Source: Sphingomonas azotifigens NBRC 15497 (lineage in GTDB: Bacteria; Pseudomonadota; Alphaproteobacteria; Sphingomonadales; Sphingomonadaceae). From it: a stretch of DNA of 64,000 nucleotides. Below, piece by piece: positions 9,381 to 18,663 of this stretch (its first letter is position 1; the number at the start of each line of letters is the position of its first letter). The position numbers and the translations under genes are program-made. The notes beneath the pieces are model-generated. The model was not told the DNA's origin and searched no databases. It saw only the letters and a program-made list of their open reading frames with translations. Location: positions 248,001 to 312,000 of the forward strand of contig NZ_BCTR01000001.1 in the NCBI RefSeq assembly GCF_002091475.1, in the 5' to 3' direction.

Positions 9381-9971
9381 GTTCTTCGATAACCCCCGTG
9401 GATGCGATCGTTGTGTGTCCCGCGCGGCGTGCGCGGTTCGACCGGGTAGAGGGCGGCGTGCGCCCAACGGGGACAAAGAAAAATTGTAAAAGTTTTGTGA
9501 CTATAGTTACATTTTTGTTACATATGCTATGGAGAAAGTCCTGCTGATGAATTATACTCGCCGGTGAACCAGTAACGTATAGTTTAAATTCCATCGCTAT
9601 TTGTCGCACCTGCGGCAGCCCTGGCACCACATCGCATGCATTTCTTCTAACGCGACCGTTCGTATCAGGAACGAATTTGAATGCTTTTCCGGGTGCCCGA
9701 ACGCGTGTGCCGGCAGGGGCTACGGCCGTCCGCTGTCGGGCTGGCACACACCGCCCTGCTCAGGCGAGACCAGAAGCATCTGCAAATAGCCCGCTCCCTT
9801 AACACGCCAGAAAATATATTACTGTGGTGCAAAATACGAGATTATGTCGAAATAAAGCGTCCCAAAAATGTCACAGCTGCGCGCCAAACGGAATATTAAA
9901 CTATTTTAATTGGACACAAGGCGGGAGGGTTCGGATCCTTCATCTCGACGAATTAACGAGAGATGGGACAG
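9381..9971. other. AT-rich divergent intergenic region between two receptor genes
   Basis: About 590 bases without a credible gene; short open frames here have no recognisable protein character. The stretch 9480-9600 and the stretch 9790-9930 are clearly richer in A and T than the surrounding GC-rich genes. It must hold the promoters of both divergent receptors and carries the direct repeat listed separately. I could not assign -35/-10 boxes with confidence. Confidence 0.6.
9506..9522. promoter_or_regulatory. Candidate operator: GTTACA direct repeat, 11-base period
   Basis: GTTACA (9506-9511), five T residues, then GTTACA again (9517-9522). An inverted copy of its core, TGTAA, lies at 9485-9489. 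The 11-base spacing places both copies on the same face of the helix, as expected for a dimeric or tandem-bound regulator. It lies about 130 bases upstream of the receptor start at 9380. No regulator is identified, so this is a pattern-based call only. Confidence 0.35.
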
Positions 9972-12900
9972 ATGATCCTCAATTACGGCAAACTCCTCAC
10001 CACCGGTTCGGCCATGGCGATGGCACTTGTCGCTGCGACATCCGCCAGCGCCCAGGACCGCGCTGCCAGCACATCAGCACAAGAGGACACAACCGGCGCT
10101 AGGGATGACGCCAGCGTGATCGTCGTCACCGGCACGCGCATCAGCAGCAAGGTCGCCGACCAACCGGTAGTGGCGATCACGGGCGACAGCATCGCCAATC
10201 AGGGCTTCACCAATATCATCCAGGCTCTGACCAACCAGCCGCAATTCGGCGTCCCCGCCAACAGCACGGTCGGCGGCCAGGGCAGCTTCGGCGCCGGCCA
10301 GTCGTTCAGCAATCTCTATAATCTCGGGTCGCAACGCACGCTCACGCTGGTCAACGGCACGCGGTTCGTCTCTGGCGCGACCTCCAGCGTGTTCGGCGCC
10401 TCGGTCGGCTCGCCCGTCGACCTTGGCCAGATCGCCCCGGCGCTTGTCGAGCGGATCGACGTCGTGTCGGTCGGCGGCGCGCCGATCTATGGCTCGGATG
10501 CGATTGCGGGCACCGTGAACATCATCCTCAAGAAGAATTTCGATGGGATCGACGTTACCGCCAGCAACGGCATTTCCGAAAAGGGCGACGGCGGCAACAG
10601 CAATGTCTCGCTGCTCGCCGGCAAGAATTTCGGCGACGGTCGCGGCAACATCACGTTCAACCTGTTCTATGACCATCAGGACGGGCTGACGACCGCGTCT
10701 CGCTACGTCACCGGTGCGGACAGGCCCTTCTTCGGCAAGACGACCAGCGACACGGGCCCGTCGAACATCGTCTATTTCGGCGGCAGGCGCTTCTCCGTCG
10801 TCTCCAATACCGGCATCCCGGCCGCGCTCGACAACATCCCGTTCAACCACCTGTCCGCGGGCGGCGCGACCTATCAGGCCATCACCAACGCCGCCGGCCA
10901 GGCACTCTTCTTCAACCAGGCGGGCCAACTGGTTCCGTTCCAGCACGGCACGGTGACCGGCAGCGTTTCGACCGAGGCCGGGGGCGACGGCTTCCGCACG
11001 GCCGATTATGGCAATCTGCTAACCGACAGCAACCGCATCCAGGGCGTGCTGATGGGGCATTATGACTTCAGCGAGCATCTGCGGTTTCACGCCGAGGCCT
11101 GGGCCAGCCGCGACATCGCGACCAATCGCGCAGACCAGACGCTCTACAATACGGCGCTGTTCGGGAACGCGGGGGATCCGGCCGGGAATTACATCCTGTC
11201 CTCGACCAATCCGTTCCTGAGCGCCGCCGATCAGGCGACGATCCAGGCGTCGCTGGCGGCGGCGGGGCAGCCGACCAACCAATTCTACCTCGCCCGCGCG
11301 AACACCGATCTGTTCGCCGGCGCGTTCAGCTCGCGATCGTCGCTGGCCCGCGGCGTCGCCGGGCTCGACGGCGACTTCGCGATCGGCTCGCACAAGTTCA
11401 CCTGGGAAGGCACGGTCACCTATGGCCAGGTCAACACCACGTCGAGCCAGGTGGGTCTGGTCTGGCAGAACATCCAGAACGCGCTGAACGCGGTGACCGG
11501 GCCCAATGGCCAGATCATCTGCGCGCCCAACTATACCAACGCGCCGATCGCGACGCTGAGCAGCAGCTGTGCCCCGCTCAACATCTTCGGCAACGGCAAT
11601 GTCAGCCAGGCGGCGCTGAACTACATCAACGCGCCGGCGATCAGCCGCCAGGTCAACAAGCAGTTCGACGCCGTGCTCGACGTCAAGGGCTCGCTGGCGC
11701 ATCTGCCAGCGGGGGATCTGCAGGCGGTGGTCGGCGGCGAAATCCGTCGCGAGAGCCAGGCGTTCGATCCGGGCACCTATTTCTCGGGCGCGTATAGCCA
11801 ATATGCGGTGATCGCGCCGGTCAGCGGCTCCTACTATACGCATGAAGCCTTCACCGAAGTCACCCTGCCGCTGCTGTCGCCCGACATGCATATCCCACTG
11901 CTGCGCGAACTGACGCTGCACGGTGCGGCGCGCTATACCGACAACTCGCTGAACGGCGGCTTCTGGTCCTATACCGGCGGTGGCAACTGGTCGCCGGTGA
12001 AGGGGCTGACGCTGCGCGGCAACTTCACGCGCTCCTTCCGTGCGCCGTCGACGACCGAATCCTTCGCGCCGATCGCCACCGTATTTGAAACCGGCAACGA
12101 CCCGTGCGACTCTCGGTTCATCACGGGTGGCGTCAGCCCCGCGAACCGTGCGAAGAACTGCGCGGCGGCGGGCGTGCCCGCCGGGTTCAGCTCGCAGATC
12201 GTCGACTCGACGGCACAGGGCCTGGGCGGCGGCAATCCGCACCTGAACAACGAAGTCGCCAATAGCTGGACCGTGGGCGCCAATTATGCGGTGCCGTTCG
12301 TGCCGGGCCTCGTCCTCACCGCCGACTATATCCATGTCGACATCAAGAACGAGATCGTCCAGCCGGGCATCGAGAGCATCATGCAGGCTTGCTACGACTC
12401 GTCGAGCTACCCGAACTCGCCCTTCTGCTCGGCGTTTACGCGGGATCCGACCTCTCACCAGATCACCAGCTTCTCCGACACGTTCCTCAACATCGCCTCG
12501 CAGAACTATCGGGCCCTGCAGGCCTCGGCGAGCTATACGCTGAAGCTGAGCCGCCTCGGCCTTCCGGAGGGAGCCGGCGTGCTGAACATCAGCTCGAACT
12601 ATCTCCACGAGTTCAAGAACCAGTCGATCGTCGGGACCGGCAGCGTGCAAGATGCACATGACGCGATCGGCGAGCCGGCGGATGCCGTCAGCACCATGAT
12701 CGACTGGCAGACCAAGCGGTTCGACTGGTCGTGGACGGTGCGCTATGACGGCCCCACCAAGGTGGATCCGAACAGCCCGGCGAGCAGCTACCAATATTAT
12801 GGCGTCTCGCCCTATTGGATGGCGAACACCTCGCTGGGCGTGATCGTCAACGACCATTTCCGGCTGCGCGGGATCGTGAACAACGTGTTCAACATGGGCG

Positions 12901-12998
12901 TCACCTATGCCGGCCCGGTTCCCGAATTCAGCTCGAACAAGGAGTTCGATGCGGTGTTCGGGCGGAGCTATCGCATCACTGCGGAGGTGAAGTTCTAA
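9972..12998 (+). CDS. TonB-dependent receptor
   Basis: A 1008-residue outer-membrane receptor. I place the start at the ATG at 9972 because GAGAG at 9958-9962 is nine bases upstream; the ATG at 9963 would abut the ribosome binding site. The signal peptide ends in TSASAQ. The plug shows ASVIVVTGTRISSKVADQPV and, near the end of the plug, VERIDVVSVGGAPIYGSDAI followed by AGTVNIILKKNFDGID, a standard plug ending. The barrel ends with RITAEVKF, the usual terminal Phe. Its plug differs from those of the two receptors on the other side of the intergenic region, and it has no STN domain. Ligand unknown. Confidence 0.92.
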   Translation: MILNYGKLLTTGSAMAMALVAATSASAQDRAASTSAQEDTTGARDDASVIVVTGTRISSKVADQPVVAITGDSIANQGFTNIIQALTNQPQFGVPANSTVGGQGSFGAGQSFSNLYNLGSQRTLTLVNGTRFVSGATSSVFGASVGSPVDLGQIAPALVERIDVVSVGGAPIYGSDAIAGTVNIILKKNFDGIDVTASNGISEKGDGGNSNVSLLAGKNFGDGRGNITFNLFYDHQDGLTTASRYVTGADRPFFGKTTSDTGPSNIVYFGGRRFSVVSNTGIPAALDNIPFNHLSAGGATYQAITNAAGQALFFNQAGQLVPFQHGTVTGSVSTEAGGDGFRTADYGNLLTDSNRIQGVLMGHYDFSEHLRFHAEAWASRDIATNRADQTLYNTALFGNAGDPAGNYILSSTNPFLSAADQATIQASLAAAGQPTNQFYLARANTDLFAGAFSSRSSLARGVAGLDGDFAIGSHKFTWEGTVTYGQVNTTSSQVGLVWQNIQNALNAVTGPNGQIICAPNYTNAPIATLSSSCAPLNIFGNGNVSQAALNYINAPAISRQVNKQFDAVLDVKGSLAHLPAGDLQAVVGGEIRRESQAFDPGTYFSGAYSQYAVIAPVSGSYYTHEAFTEVTLPLLSPDMHIPLLRELTLHGAARYTDNSLNGGFWSYTGGGNWSPVKGLTLRGNFTRSFRAPSTTESFAPIATVFETGNDPCDSRFITGGVSPANRAKNCAAAGVPAGFSSQIVDSTAQGLGGGNPHLNNEVANSWTVGANYAVPFVPGLVLTADYIHVDIKNEIVQPGIESIMQACYDSSSYPNSPFCSAFTRDPTSHQITSFSDTFLNIASQNYRALQASASYTLKLSRLGLPEGAGVLNISSNYLHEFKNQSIVGTGSVQDAHDAIGEPADAVSTMIDWQTKRFDWSWTVRYDGPTKVDPNSPASSYQYYGVSPYWMANTSLGVIVNDHFRLRGIVNNVFNMGVTYAGPVPEFSSNKEFDAVFGRSYRITAEVKF

Positions 12999-13023
12999 GG
13001 CAGGAGCCCGACAGGGTACGATA

Positions 13024-13062
13024 CATGCCTGCTCCTGCGGTGGTTGCGCAGGAGTAGGCATG
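13024..13062 (+). terminator. Strong hairpin downstream of the 9972-12998 receptor gene
   Basis: A 16-base stem with one mismatch (13024-13039 against 13047-13062; left arm includes ATGCCTGCTCCTGCG) and a seven-base loop. It begins 26 bases after the receptor stop. No T tract follows. The left arm could instead pair with GCAGGAGC at 13000-13007, so two alternative structures are possible. Most likely a transcript end or 3'-stabilising structure. Confidence 0.6.
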
Positions 13063-13093
13063 GCATCGCCGATCTCCTGGCGCGGATCGACAT

Positions 13094-13664
13094 TCACCGT
13101 AACCAGATCATGGTGGCGGCGAGATGGACGAAGCCGGCGAAGTGGATGGTGCGACGCTCATAGCGTGTCGCGAAACGTCGGAAGTGCTTAAGGCGGCCGA
13201 AGCATGTTTGATGCGGTTGCGCTGTTTGTAGAGGATCGTGTCATGGGAGATGACGATCTTGCGACAGCGGTTTGAGGGGATGACGGCCTCGGCGCCCATA
13301 TTGGCAATGATGGCACGTAAGGCATTGCTGTCCTATGCTTTGTCGGCGAGTACGGCTTCGCCCTCTTGCCCAAGGAGCAGAGCCGGGGCCTGGGAGATGT
13401 CGCCGGTCTGGCCGGGCGTGAGGATGAAACGCAGCGGGCGGCCGAGGGCGTCGGCCAGCATGTGGACCTTGGTCGTCAGTCCGCCTCGGGAACGCCCCAG
13501 CGCCTGGTCGCACGCCCCCCTTTTCCGGTCGCCGCCTGCCATCCGTTCACAAACAACCGGTTGTCGGTGCCGGAGCGCCCGGGATCAGCCACCTTGCCCG
13601 GCAACAGCGATGCGATCCTTTGCCATTGCGCATCGCTCAGTTCGTACCGCTTCACCGCCATCAC
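13094..13664 (-). pseudogene. Decayed IS5-family transposase
   Basis: The remnant starts as [20 protein letters not shown], the standard N-terminus of IS5-type transposases, and ends with RTIHFAGFVHLAATMIWLR. Four lesions are visible. An in-frame internal deletion joins NRLFVNG to QAATGKGG and removes roughly 75 residues including the first catalytic Asp region. A one-base loss in a G run (six G at about 13515-13520) shifts frame before [20 protein letters not shown]. An amber codon replaces Tyr in the expected LADKAYDSNALRA. Another single-base deletion precedes CFGRLKHFRRFATRYERRTI. The length is 571 bases against about 800 for an intact gene. I could not identify terminal inverted repeats or a target duplication. 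Confidence 0.88.
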
Positions 13665-13739
13665 TTGCCCCGCGTCTCAACACGGATCCCTATGAATCAG
13701 CGATCAACTCGTTTGGGAATCGCGAATGTCGATCCGCGC

Positions 13740-15182
13740 CTAGGGCTTCGTCGCCCGCGCCCGATCGGCGTCGATCTCCGCACCCCAGGGATCGCGGCCA
13801 GCGATAGCCTTGCCGTCGGCGGCGAAGTCGAGGAGCTCGTCGCCCTGCACGGTGAAGCGCGGCCAGTGCGGCAGCCCGCCGCCATTGGGATCGCCGGCGC
13901 GGGCGAAATGAACGAGATAGGCGCTGATCGTCTTGCCGACCTGCCCGTCCCTGGGCGTTGTCGCCGCACCATATTTGATCGCGGCATTGTCGAAGAAGAA
14001 GGGGATGTCGGTCGCGTGCCCGGCCCCGGGCTTGCCGATCGACTCCGCGACGTAGGAGAAGCGATATTCCCAGACCGGCACCTTCTGCGCCGCAGCCATG
14101 GCGCTGGCGTCGCGCGCGCCGGCGATCATGAAGCCGGTCTTGCCGCCCATGTCTGCGCTGGTCGCGCCGATCAGCATCGGCACCTTCGCGAAGTTGCCGC
14201 TGGCATAGGCCTTGGCCTGGTCGACCAGCAGCATGCCGTCACGCATCGGGCCGCCATAGGTGCGGGGCCCCGGCTTGGGGGCGAACAGCTCGATCATGCT
14301 GAGGCCGTCGGTCACCTCCTCGGCCGATAGCGCGCGCAGGCGGGCGAGCGCATCGGGCGCGGCGGGATCGATGCCGTGCGCGCGCGCGAGATTCTCGCCG
14401 ATCGCCTCGGCATCCTGCAGGCTGGCGCTGGCCGCGGTCTGGGCGTTGCCGCCGGACATCACCACGGCTTTGTGGAACAGCCCGCGCGCCAGCGGCGAAG
14501 TGACCAGCGCGTGGACCGACATGCCGCCGGCGCTCTCGCCGATGATGGTCACATTGGCGGGGTCGCCGCCAAAGGCCGCAATGTTCTTCCGCACCCATTG
14601 GAGCGCGGCGATCTGGTCCATAAAGGCATAGTTGCCGAGCATGCCATCAGGGTTCTCGCGGCTGAGCTGGGGCAGGGCAAAGCTGCCGAACCGACCCAGC
14701 CGGTAGTTGAAACTGACGAACAGCACCCCCTGCCTGGCCATGTTCGCGCCGGCATAGGTGGGCGGGGAGGCGCCGCCATTGACGAAGCCGCCGCCATAGA
14801 TCCACACGATCACCGGCAGCTTGCCGCCCGGCGTGCGCGCCATGGGCTTCCAGACATTGAGGTACAGGCAGTCCTCGGCCGGGGTCGTTCCCAGCGGGGC
14901 GGCATCGCTCGGGAACGGCTTCTGCATGCAGTCATGGCTGTAGGCGGACGCCGCGCGCGTGCCGGACCAGGCCGCCGGCGCCTGCGGCGCCCGCCACCGC
15001 AGCGGACCGACCGGCGGCGCGGCGAACGGAATGCCCTTCCAGCTTGCCACGCCTGCATCGATGCTGCCCTGCAGCTTGCCGGTTTCGACCGTGATCACCG
15101 GACCGCGGGTCTGCGCCATCGATGCGCCCGGGGTCGCGCACGCCGTGGCGGCGCACGCCAGCGCCATCGTCCAAGCCTTCAT
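13740..15182 (-). CDS. Type B carboxylesterase, exported
   Basis: A 480-residue alpha/beta hydrolase of the carboxylesterase/para-nitrobenzyl esterase family, hydrolysing carboxylic esters. A signal peptide (MKAWTMALACAATACATPGA) predicts a periplasmic or secreted enzyme. The N-terminal family signature is GKLQGSIDAGVASWKGIPFA. EDCLYLNVWKP is the second family signature, YGGGFVNGG forms the oxyanion hole, and the nucleophile lies in GESAGG at about residue 217. The catalytic His is probably in the KPGAGHATDIPFFF segment. The start is ATG 15182 or GTG 15188, which has GAGGAG four to six bases upstream. It faces the IS5 remnant and diverges from the TolC-like lipoprotein. Natural substrate unknown. 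Confidence 0.9.
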   Translation of the reverse strand: MKAWTMALACAATACATPGASMAQTRGPVITVETGKLQGSIDAGVASWKGIPFAAPPVGPLRWRAPQAPAAWSGTRAASAYSHDCMQKPFPSDAAPLGTTPAEDCLYLNVWKPMARTPGGKLPVIVWIYGGGFVNGGASPPTYAGANMARQGVLFVSFNYRLGRFGSFALPQLSRENPDGMLGNYAFMDQIAALQWVRKNIAAFGGDPANVTIIGESAGGMSVHALVTSPLARGLFHKAVVMSGGNAQTAASASLQDAEAIGENLARAHGIDPAAPDALARLRALSAEEVTDGLSMIELFAPKPGPRTYGGPMRDGMLLVDQAKAYASGNFAKVPMLIGATSADMGGKTGFMIAGARDASAMAAAQKVPVWEYRFSYVAESIGKPGAGHATDIPFFFDNAAIKYGAATTPRDGQVGKTISAYLVHFARAGDPNGGGLPHWPRFTVQGDELLDFAADGKAIAGRDPWGAEIDADRARATKP

Positions 15183-15401
15183 CTCCACATCTCTCCTCAA
15201 CCACCGGATTTGCAGCGCTTTGTAGAGCGAAGTGAGGGCCGGGACCAAGCATGTTCGATGGCGCTACGCAGACGGTGCGCTCACGGCTGCTCACCTCCCC
15301 CTTATCGTCGGCCCGGCTACCGGTGCGCGACCACTGCCTTTGGCGCGCGCCATGCGCGGCCGGGCGCCCGCGAACCGCACGAAAGGACCGGCGCGACCGC
15401 C

Positions 15402-16961
15402 ATGCACCGCCATTCTTCGCTCGATCCGGCGGCATATCGGCCCGCGCATGCCTGGCTCGCCGCGGTGTCGGCGCTGACATTGGGCGGCTGCGCGACGTCG
15501 AGCGAGCGGCTCGCCCCGACCAGCTATGATCGGCCCTGGACGCCGGCCACCAGCGCGAGCGGCGAAATGGTGGCGGGGCAGGCGGCAGACGCGCCGGCAT
15601 CGGCCGGCAGCTTTGTGCTCCCTGAGAACCCGGCGCTCGCGGCCTTGCCGGCGGCCCCGGAGACCGATCCGCAGCATCTGTACAATCTCGCCGAGCTGCT
15701 CGACCTCGCGCACAGCGCCAATCCGCGCGCGCGGATCGCCTGGTACGAGGCGCGCAATGCCGCGCTGACCACCGGGATCGTTCGCAGCAGCACCGGCCCC
15801 AAGCTCTCGGCAACCGGCGTCGGCCGCCTGCATACGAGCGACTCCACCGTGTCGGGGCTGGGCCTGACCGGCGGCGGCGACAGCAGCTCGACCGGCGGCG
15901 TCGTCGCGCTCTCGCTCGAATGGCTGTTGTTCGATTTCGGCGCGCGCGACGCGCTGGTCCAGGCATCGCGGCAACAGACGATCGTCGCCAACATCGCCTT
16001 CACCGCCGAGCATCAGCGCGTGACCCACGAGGTGGCGCTTGCCTTTTACGACGACGGCGCGGCCCGCGCCCGGTCGCGCACCGCCGATCAGGCTGTCGAG
16101 ATCGCGGCTGCGGTCCAGGCGGCCGCCGAAGCGCGGCGCGAACGCGGGGTCGGCACGGTGATGGAGGTGGCGCAGACCCGCCAAGCCACCGCGCAGCTGC
16201 GCTTCGCGGCCGTCCAGGCCCACGCCGCCGCCGAGGATGCACGGCTCCATCTGCTCACCGCGATCGGCCTGTCGCCGCTGACCCACCTCCAGGTCGCCGA
16301 TTCCAGCGATCGCGCCTTGCCCACGGGCCTGGCCGACCGGGCGGAGCAGGCGGTCGGCAAGGCGCTCTCCCGCCGACCCGACATGCTGGCGGCACTGGCG
16401 AACCGCAAGGCGAGCGAGGCAGGGGTGCGGGCCGCGCGGGCCGACTTCCTGCCCAAGGTGTTCGCGTCCGGCACGGCGGCCTATTCGGGCGGCAACCACG
16501 ATCTGACCTCGCTGCCCGGCCTGGGCGCGGAGCCGACGCTCAACCTTTCCGACCACCGGACCAGCGGCAGCCTGATGCTGGGCGTCCGGGTCCCGCTGTT
16601 CGACGGCGGCACGCGTGCGGCGCGACTCGCGCAGGCGCGCAACCGGGTGGAGATGGCGAACGCATCGCTGGAGGCGACCCGAAGCAGCGCCGTCCTGCAA
16701 ATCGTCACGGCGGAGAATGCCTTGCGATCGGCGCTCGAGGCGAACGCCGCCGCGGGCGAAGCCTATGCCGCGGCTCGCACCAGCTTCGACGCCGCCTTTG
16801 CCGCCTATCGCAGCGGCGTGGGGGCGATCACCGACGTCAATCTGGCCCGCCAGCAATTGCTCTCGGCGGAAAACGCGGTCACCGACGCGAAGGCCGCCGC
16901 GCTGCGCAATGCGGCGACGCTGGCGCTCGCCACCGGCTCGCTCGACGGCGCACCGGAGTGA
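15402..16961 (+). CDS. TolC-family outer-membrane efflux lipoprotein
   Basis: A 519-residue outer-membrane channel of the TolC/NodT-like family. The frame is open far upstream, but the lipoprotein leader fixes the start: MHRHSSLDPAAYRPAHAWLA followed by the lipobox LGGC with the acylated Cys at residue 30. Two OEP repeats follow, beginning with YNLAELLDLAHSANPRARIA and later ARSSFDAAFAAYRSGVGAIT-like helical segments in the second repeat. Such channels complete tripartite pumps with an HlyD adaptor and an inner-membrane pump. No adaptor is adjacent; the YtcA/HlyD/FUSC operon at 22.4-25.6 kb lacks its own channel and is the obvious candidate partner, as in E. coli mdtNOP. Confidence 0.87.
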   Translation: MHRHSSLDPAAYRPAHAWLAAVSALTLGGCATSSERLAPTSYDRPWTPATSASGEMVAGQAADAPASAGSFVLPENPALAALPAAPETDPQHLYNLAELLDLAHSANPRARIAWYEARNAALTTGIVRSSTGPKLSATGVGRLHTSDSTVSGLGLTGGGDSSSTGGVVALSLEWLLFDFGARDALVQASRQQTIVANIAFTAEHQRVTHEVALAFYDDGAARARSRTADQAVEIAAAVQAAAEARRERGVGTVMEVAQTRQATAQLRFAAVQAHAAAEDARLHLLTAIGLSPLTHLQVADSSDRALPTGLADRAEQAVGKALSRRPDMLAALANRKASEAGVRAARADFLPKVFASGTAAYSGGNHDLTSLPGLGAEPTLNLSDHRTSGSLMLGVRVPLFDGGTRAARLAQARNRVEMANASLEATRSSAVLQIVTAENALRSALEANAAAGEAYAAARTSFDAAFAAYRSGVGAITDVNLARQQLLSAENAVTDAKAAALRNAATLALATGSLDGAPE

Positions 16962-17087
16962 CTGTTAGCCCGCCGGCTCACCCCCACTAGCGGCAGCTTA
17001 CATGGGGCTCGCCGCCGCGGGCTCTACTTCGGCGTGGATGCAGCGCGGACGCTCGTGGCGTGCTAGCCTGGGGGCAGGAGAAGCATC

Positions 17088-18050
17088 GTGGACTCGGCGT
17101 TGCTCGAATATACCGGCAAGACGGCGGCGGTCATCGGCGGCGGCGTCGTCGGTGCCTCCTGGGCCGCCCTGTTCGCGGCGCACGGCCTGCAGGTGGTGAT
17201 CAGCGATCCCGATCCGGACATCGAACGCAAGGCGATGGCGATGATCGCGGCGGCCATTCCGTCGCTCGTGGCGCTCGGCCATGCCCCGTTCGATCCTGCC
17301 GCGCGGATCCGGTTCGAGCGCGACAATGGCTATGCCGTCGCGGACGCCTTCATCGTCCAGGAATGCGGGCCCGAGCGCCCGGGGTTCAAGCAGGCGGTGT
17401 GGGAACTGATCGAAGCGTCTGCGCCCGCCGATGCGCTGCTGTGCAGCTCCAGTTCCGGGCTGCCGGCGTCGCTGCAGCAGACCGAGATGCACGACCAGAC
17501 CCGGCTGATCATCGCGCACCCGTTCAACCCGGTGCACCTGATGCCGCTGGTCGAGCTGGTGCCCTCGCCGACGACCGATCCCGCGGTCATCGCGCGCGCC
17601 GTCGCCTTCTACGATGCACTGGGCAAGGTGACGCGGGTGATCCGCAAGGAAATCCCCGGCTTCGTCGCCAATCGGCTTCAGGCCGCGATCTTCCGCGAAT
17701 GCGTGTCTCTCGTGCGCAACGGCGTCGTGACCGTCGAGGAACTGGACGACATCGTCACGACCTCGGTCGGCGTGCGGTGGGCGACCGCCGGGCCGTTCCT
17801 GTCCCTGCATCTGGGCGGCGATGCCGGGGGATTGCCCGAGTCCGTGGAGCGTCTGGGGCCGCTGGTGGAGCGCCTCTGGGCGAGCCTGGGTACGCCGCGG
17901 CTGGACGAACAGACCAAGGCGCTGATCCTGCTGCAGGCGGACGATTCCTACGGCGCCTGGTCGATCGCAGACCTCACCGCGACCCGCGACGCCAAGGAGG
18001 TGGCGGTGATCAATGCGCTCGCGGAGCCGCTTGTCCCCGTCGTCCGCTGA
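17088..18050 (+). CDS. 3-hydroxyacyl-CoA dehydrogenase family, carnitine-dehydrogenase-like
   Basis: A 320-residue NAD-dependent dehydrogenase. The N-terminal Rossmann motif is AAVIGGGVVGASWAALFAAH (about residues 13-32). The catalytic region carries HPFNPVHLMPLVE, the hallmark of L-carnitine 3-dehydrogenases and lambda-crystallin-like enzymes, followed by the helical C-terminal domain (EIPGFVANRLQAAIFRECVS). The start is GTG with AGGAG seven bases upstream. No CoA-cleaving or betaine genes are next to it, so L-carnitine, L-gulonate or another 3-hydroxy acid is possible. It ends 15 bases from a convergent gene. Confidence 0.85.
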   Translation: MDSALLEYTGKTAAVIGGGVVGASWAALFAAHGLQVVISDPDPDIERKAMAMIAAAIPSLVALGHAPFDPAARIRFERDNGYAVADAFIVQECGPERPGFKQAVWELIEASAPADALLCSSSSGLPASLQQTEMHDQTRLIIAHPFNPVHLMPLVELVPSPTTDPAVIARAVAFYDALGKVTRVIRKEIPGFVANRLQAAIFRECVSLVRNGVVTVEELDDIVTTSVGVRWATAGPFLSLHLGGDAGGLPESVERLGPLVERLWASLGTPRLDEQTKALILLQADDSYGAWSIADLTATRDAKEVAVINALAEPLVPVVR

Positions 18051-18065
18051 CCCGGACGGTCTGCC

Positions 18066-18587
18066 TCACAAATGTCGACGGCGCGAGCGCCCGCGACGAC
18101 CGGGGCCCCAGCGGCTTGCTGCGAGCGCGGCCCATTGCCGCGTCCGCGGATCGGCCGAGGCGATTTCCCGGCGCCGCTCGATCCAGGCGATGAAGTCGTC
18201 GTGCCCGTGGAATTCGTGCCGAATCTCGCTGTGCAGGCCACGCACGATCGGCGTGGTCAGGAAGCGATCGATGTCGCGCGACCAGATCGCCCAGGTCCGC
18301 GCCGCCACATAGCCCTGCGCCTTCAGCTCATACAGCTCGCGGATGATGTGCATCACCTGCAGCAAGCTTGGCAGGACGCCGGCCGTCTCCGCTTCGGAGA
18401 GCTCGGCGGTCCAGATCGGCAGCAATTCGGTGCGCAGGATGTGCCGGACGGTCTGCATCCGGTCCGAATAGGAAAGGAAGATCTGTGCGTTGAGTTGGCG
18501 CGTATGGTTGCGCAATGCTGCATAGACGGCCGCCACGCCCACGAAAACGCCGCCGGTGGTCATCAGTCGGAGAATCGTTTCCAGCAT
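18066..18587 (-). CDS. Small membrane-anchored hypothetical protein
   Basis: About 173 residues. The N-terminus MLETILRLMTTGGVFVGVAA is a single membrane helix; the remainder is a soluble, mostly helical domain rich in charged residues (RTELLPIWTAELSEAETAGV, RDIDRFLTTPIVRGLHSEIR). This resembles small proteins of unknown function with one N-terminal helix and a cytoplasmic four-helix region, but I cannot name a family with confidence. The frame runs further upstream without protein-like sequence. It lies downstream of, and on the same strand as, the large regulator at 18664, separated from it by a hairpin. Confidence 0.65.
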   Translation of the reverse strand: MLETILRLMTTGGVFVGVAAVYAALRNHTRQLNAQIFLSYSDRMQTVRHILRTELLPIWTAELSEAETAGVLPSLLQVMHIIRELYELKAQGYVAARTWAIWSRDIDRFLTTPIVRGLHSEIRHEFHGHDDFIAWIERRREIASADPRTRQWAALAASRWGPGRRGRSRRRHL

Positions 18588-18629
18588 TGCTCCCGATCGG
18601 CAGTCGTCGCATGTCTTCCCATCCTGGTA

Positions 18630-18645
18630 CGGGGGCCGTCCCCCG
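18630..18645 (-). terminator. Short GC hairpin between 18664-21426 and the next gene
   Basis: A six-base perfect stem (CGGGGG at 18630-18635 with CCCCCG at 18640-18645) and the four-base loop CCGT. It lies 19 bases after the stop of the regulator gene. There is no T run on the minus strand, so termination is plausible rather than certain. Confidence 0.45.
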
Positions 18646-18663
18646 GGAAGAGGTAAGCGCCCG

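Noticed and set aside
6714..9392. An 892-codon open frame on the plus strand antisense to the receptor at 6633-9380
   Set aside because: Its composition (Arg/Ala/Val/Gly-rich, no domain) is that of an antisense frame in GC-rich DNA, and the opposite strand encodes a clear receptor.
13510..13525. A possible programmed frameshift in the IS5 transposase at the A/G run
   Set aside because: The same gene also has an internal deletion, an amber codon and a second frameshift, so a functional product is not possible.
14376..15401. An N-terminal extension of the TolC-like protein
   Set aside because: It is antisense to the carboxylesterase; the lipoprotein leader fixes the start at 15402.
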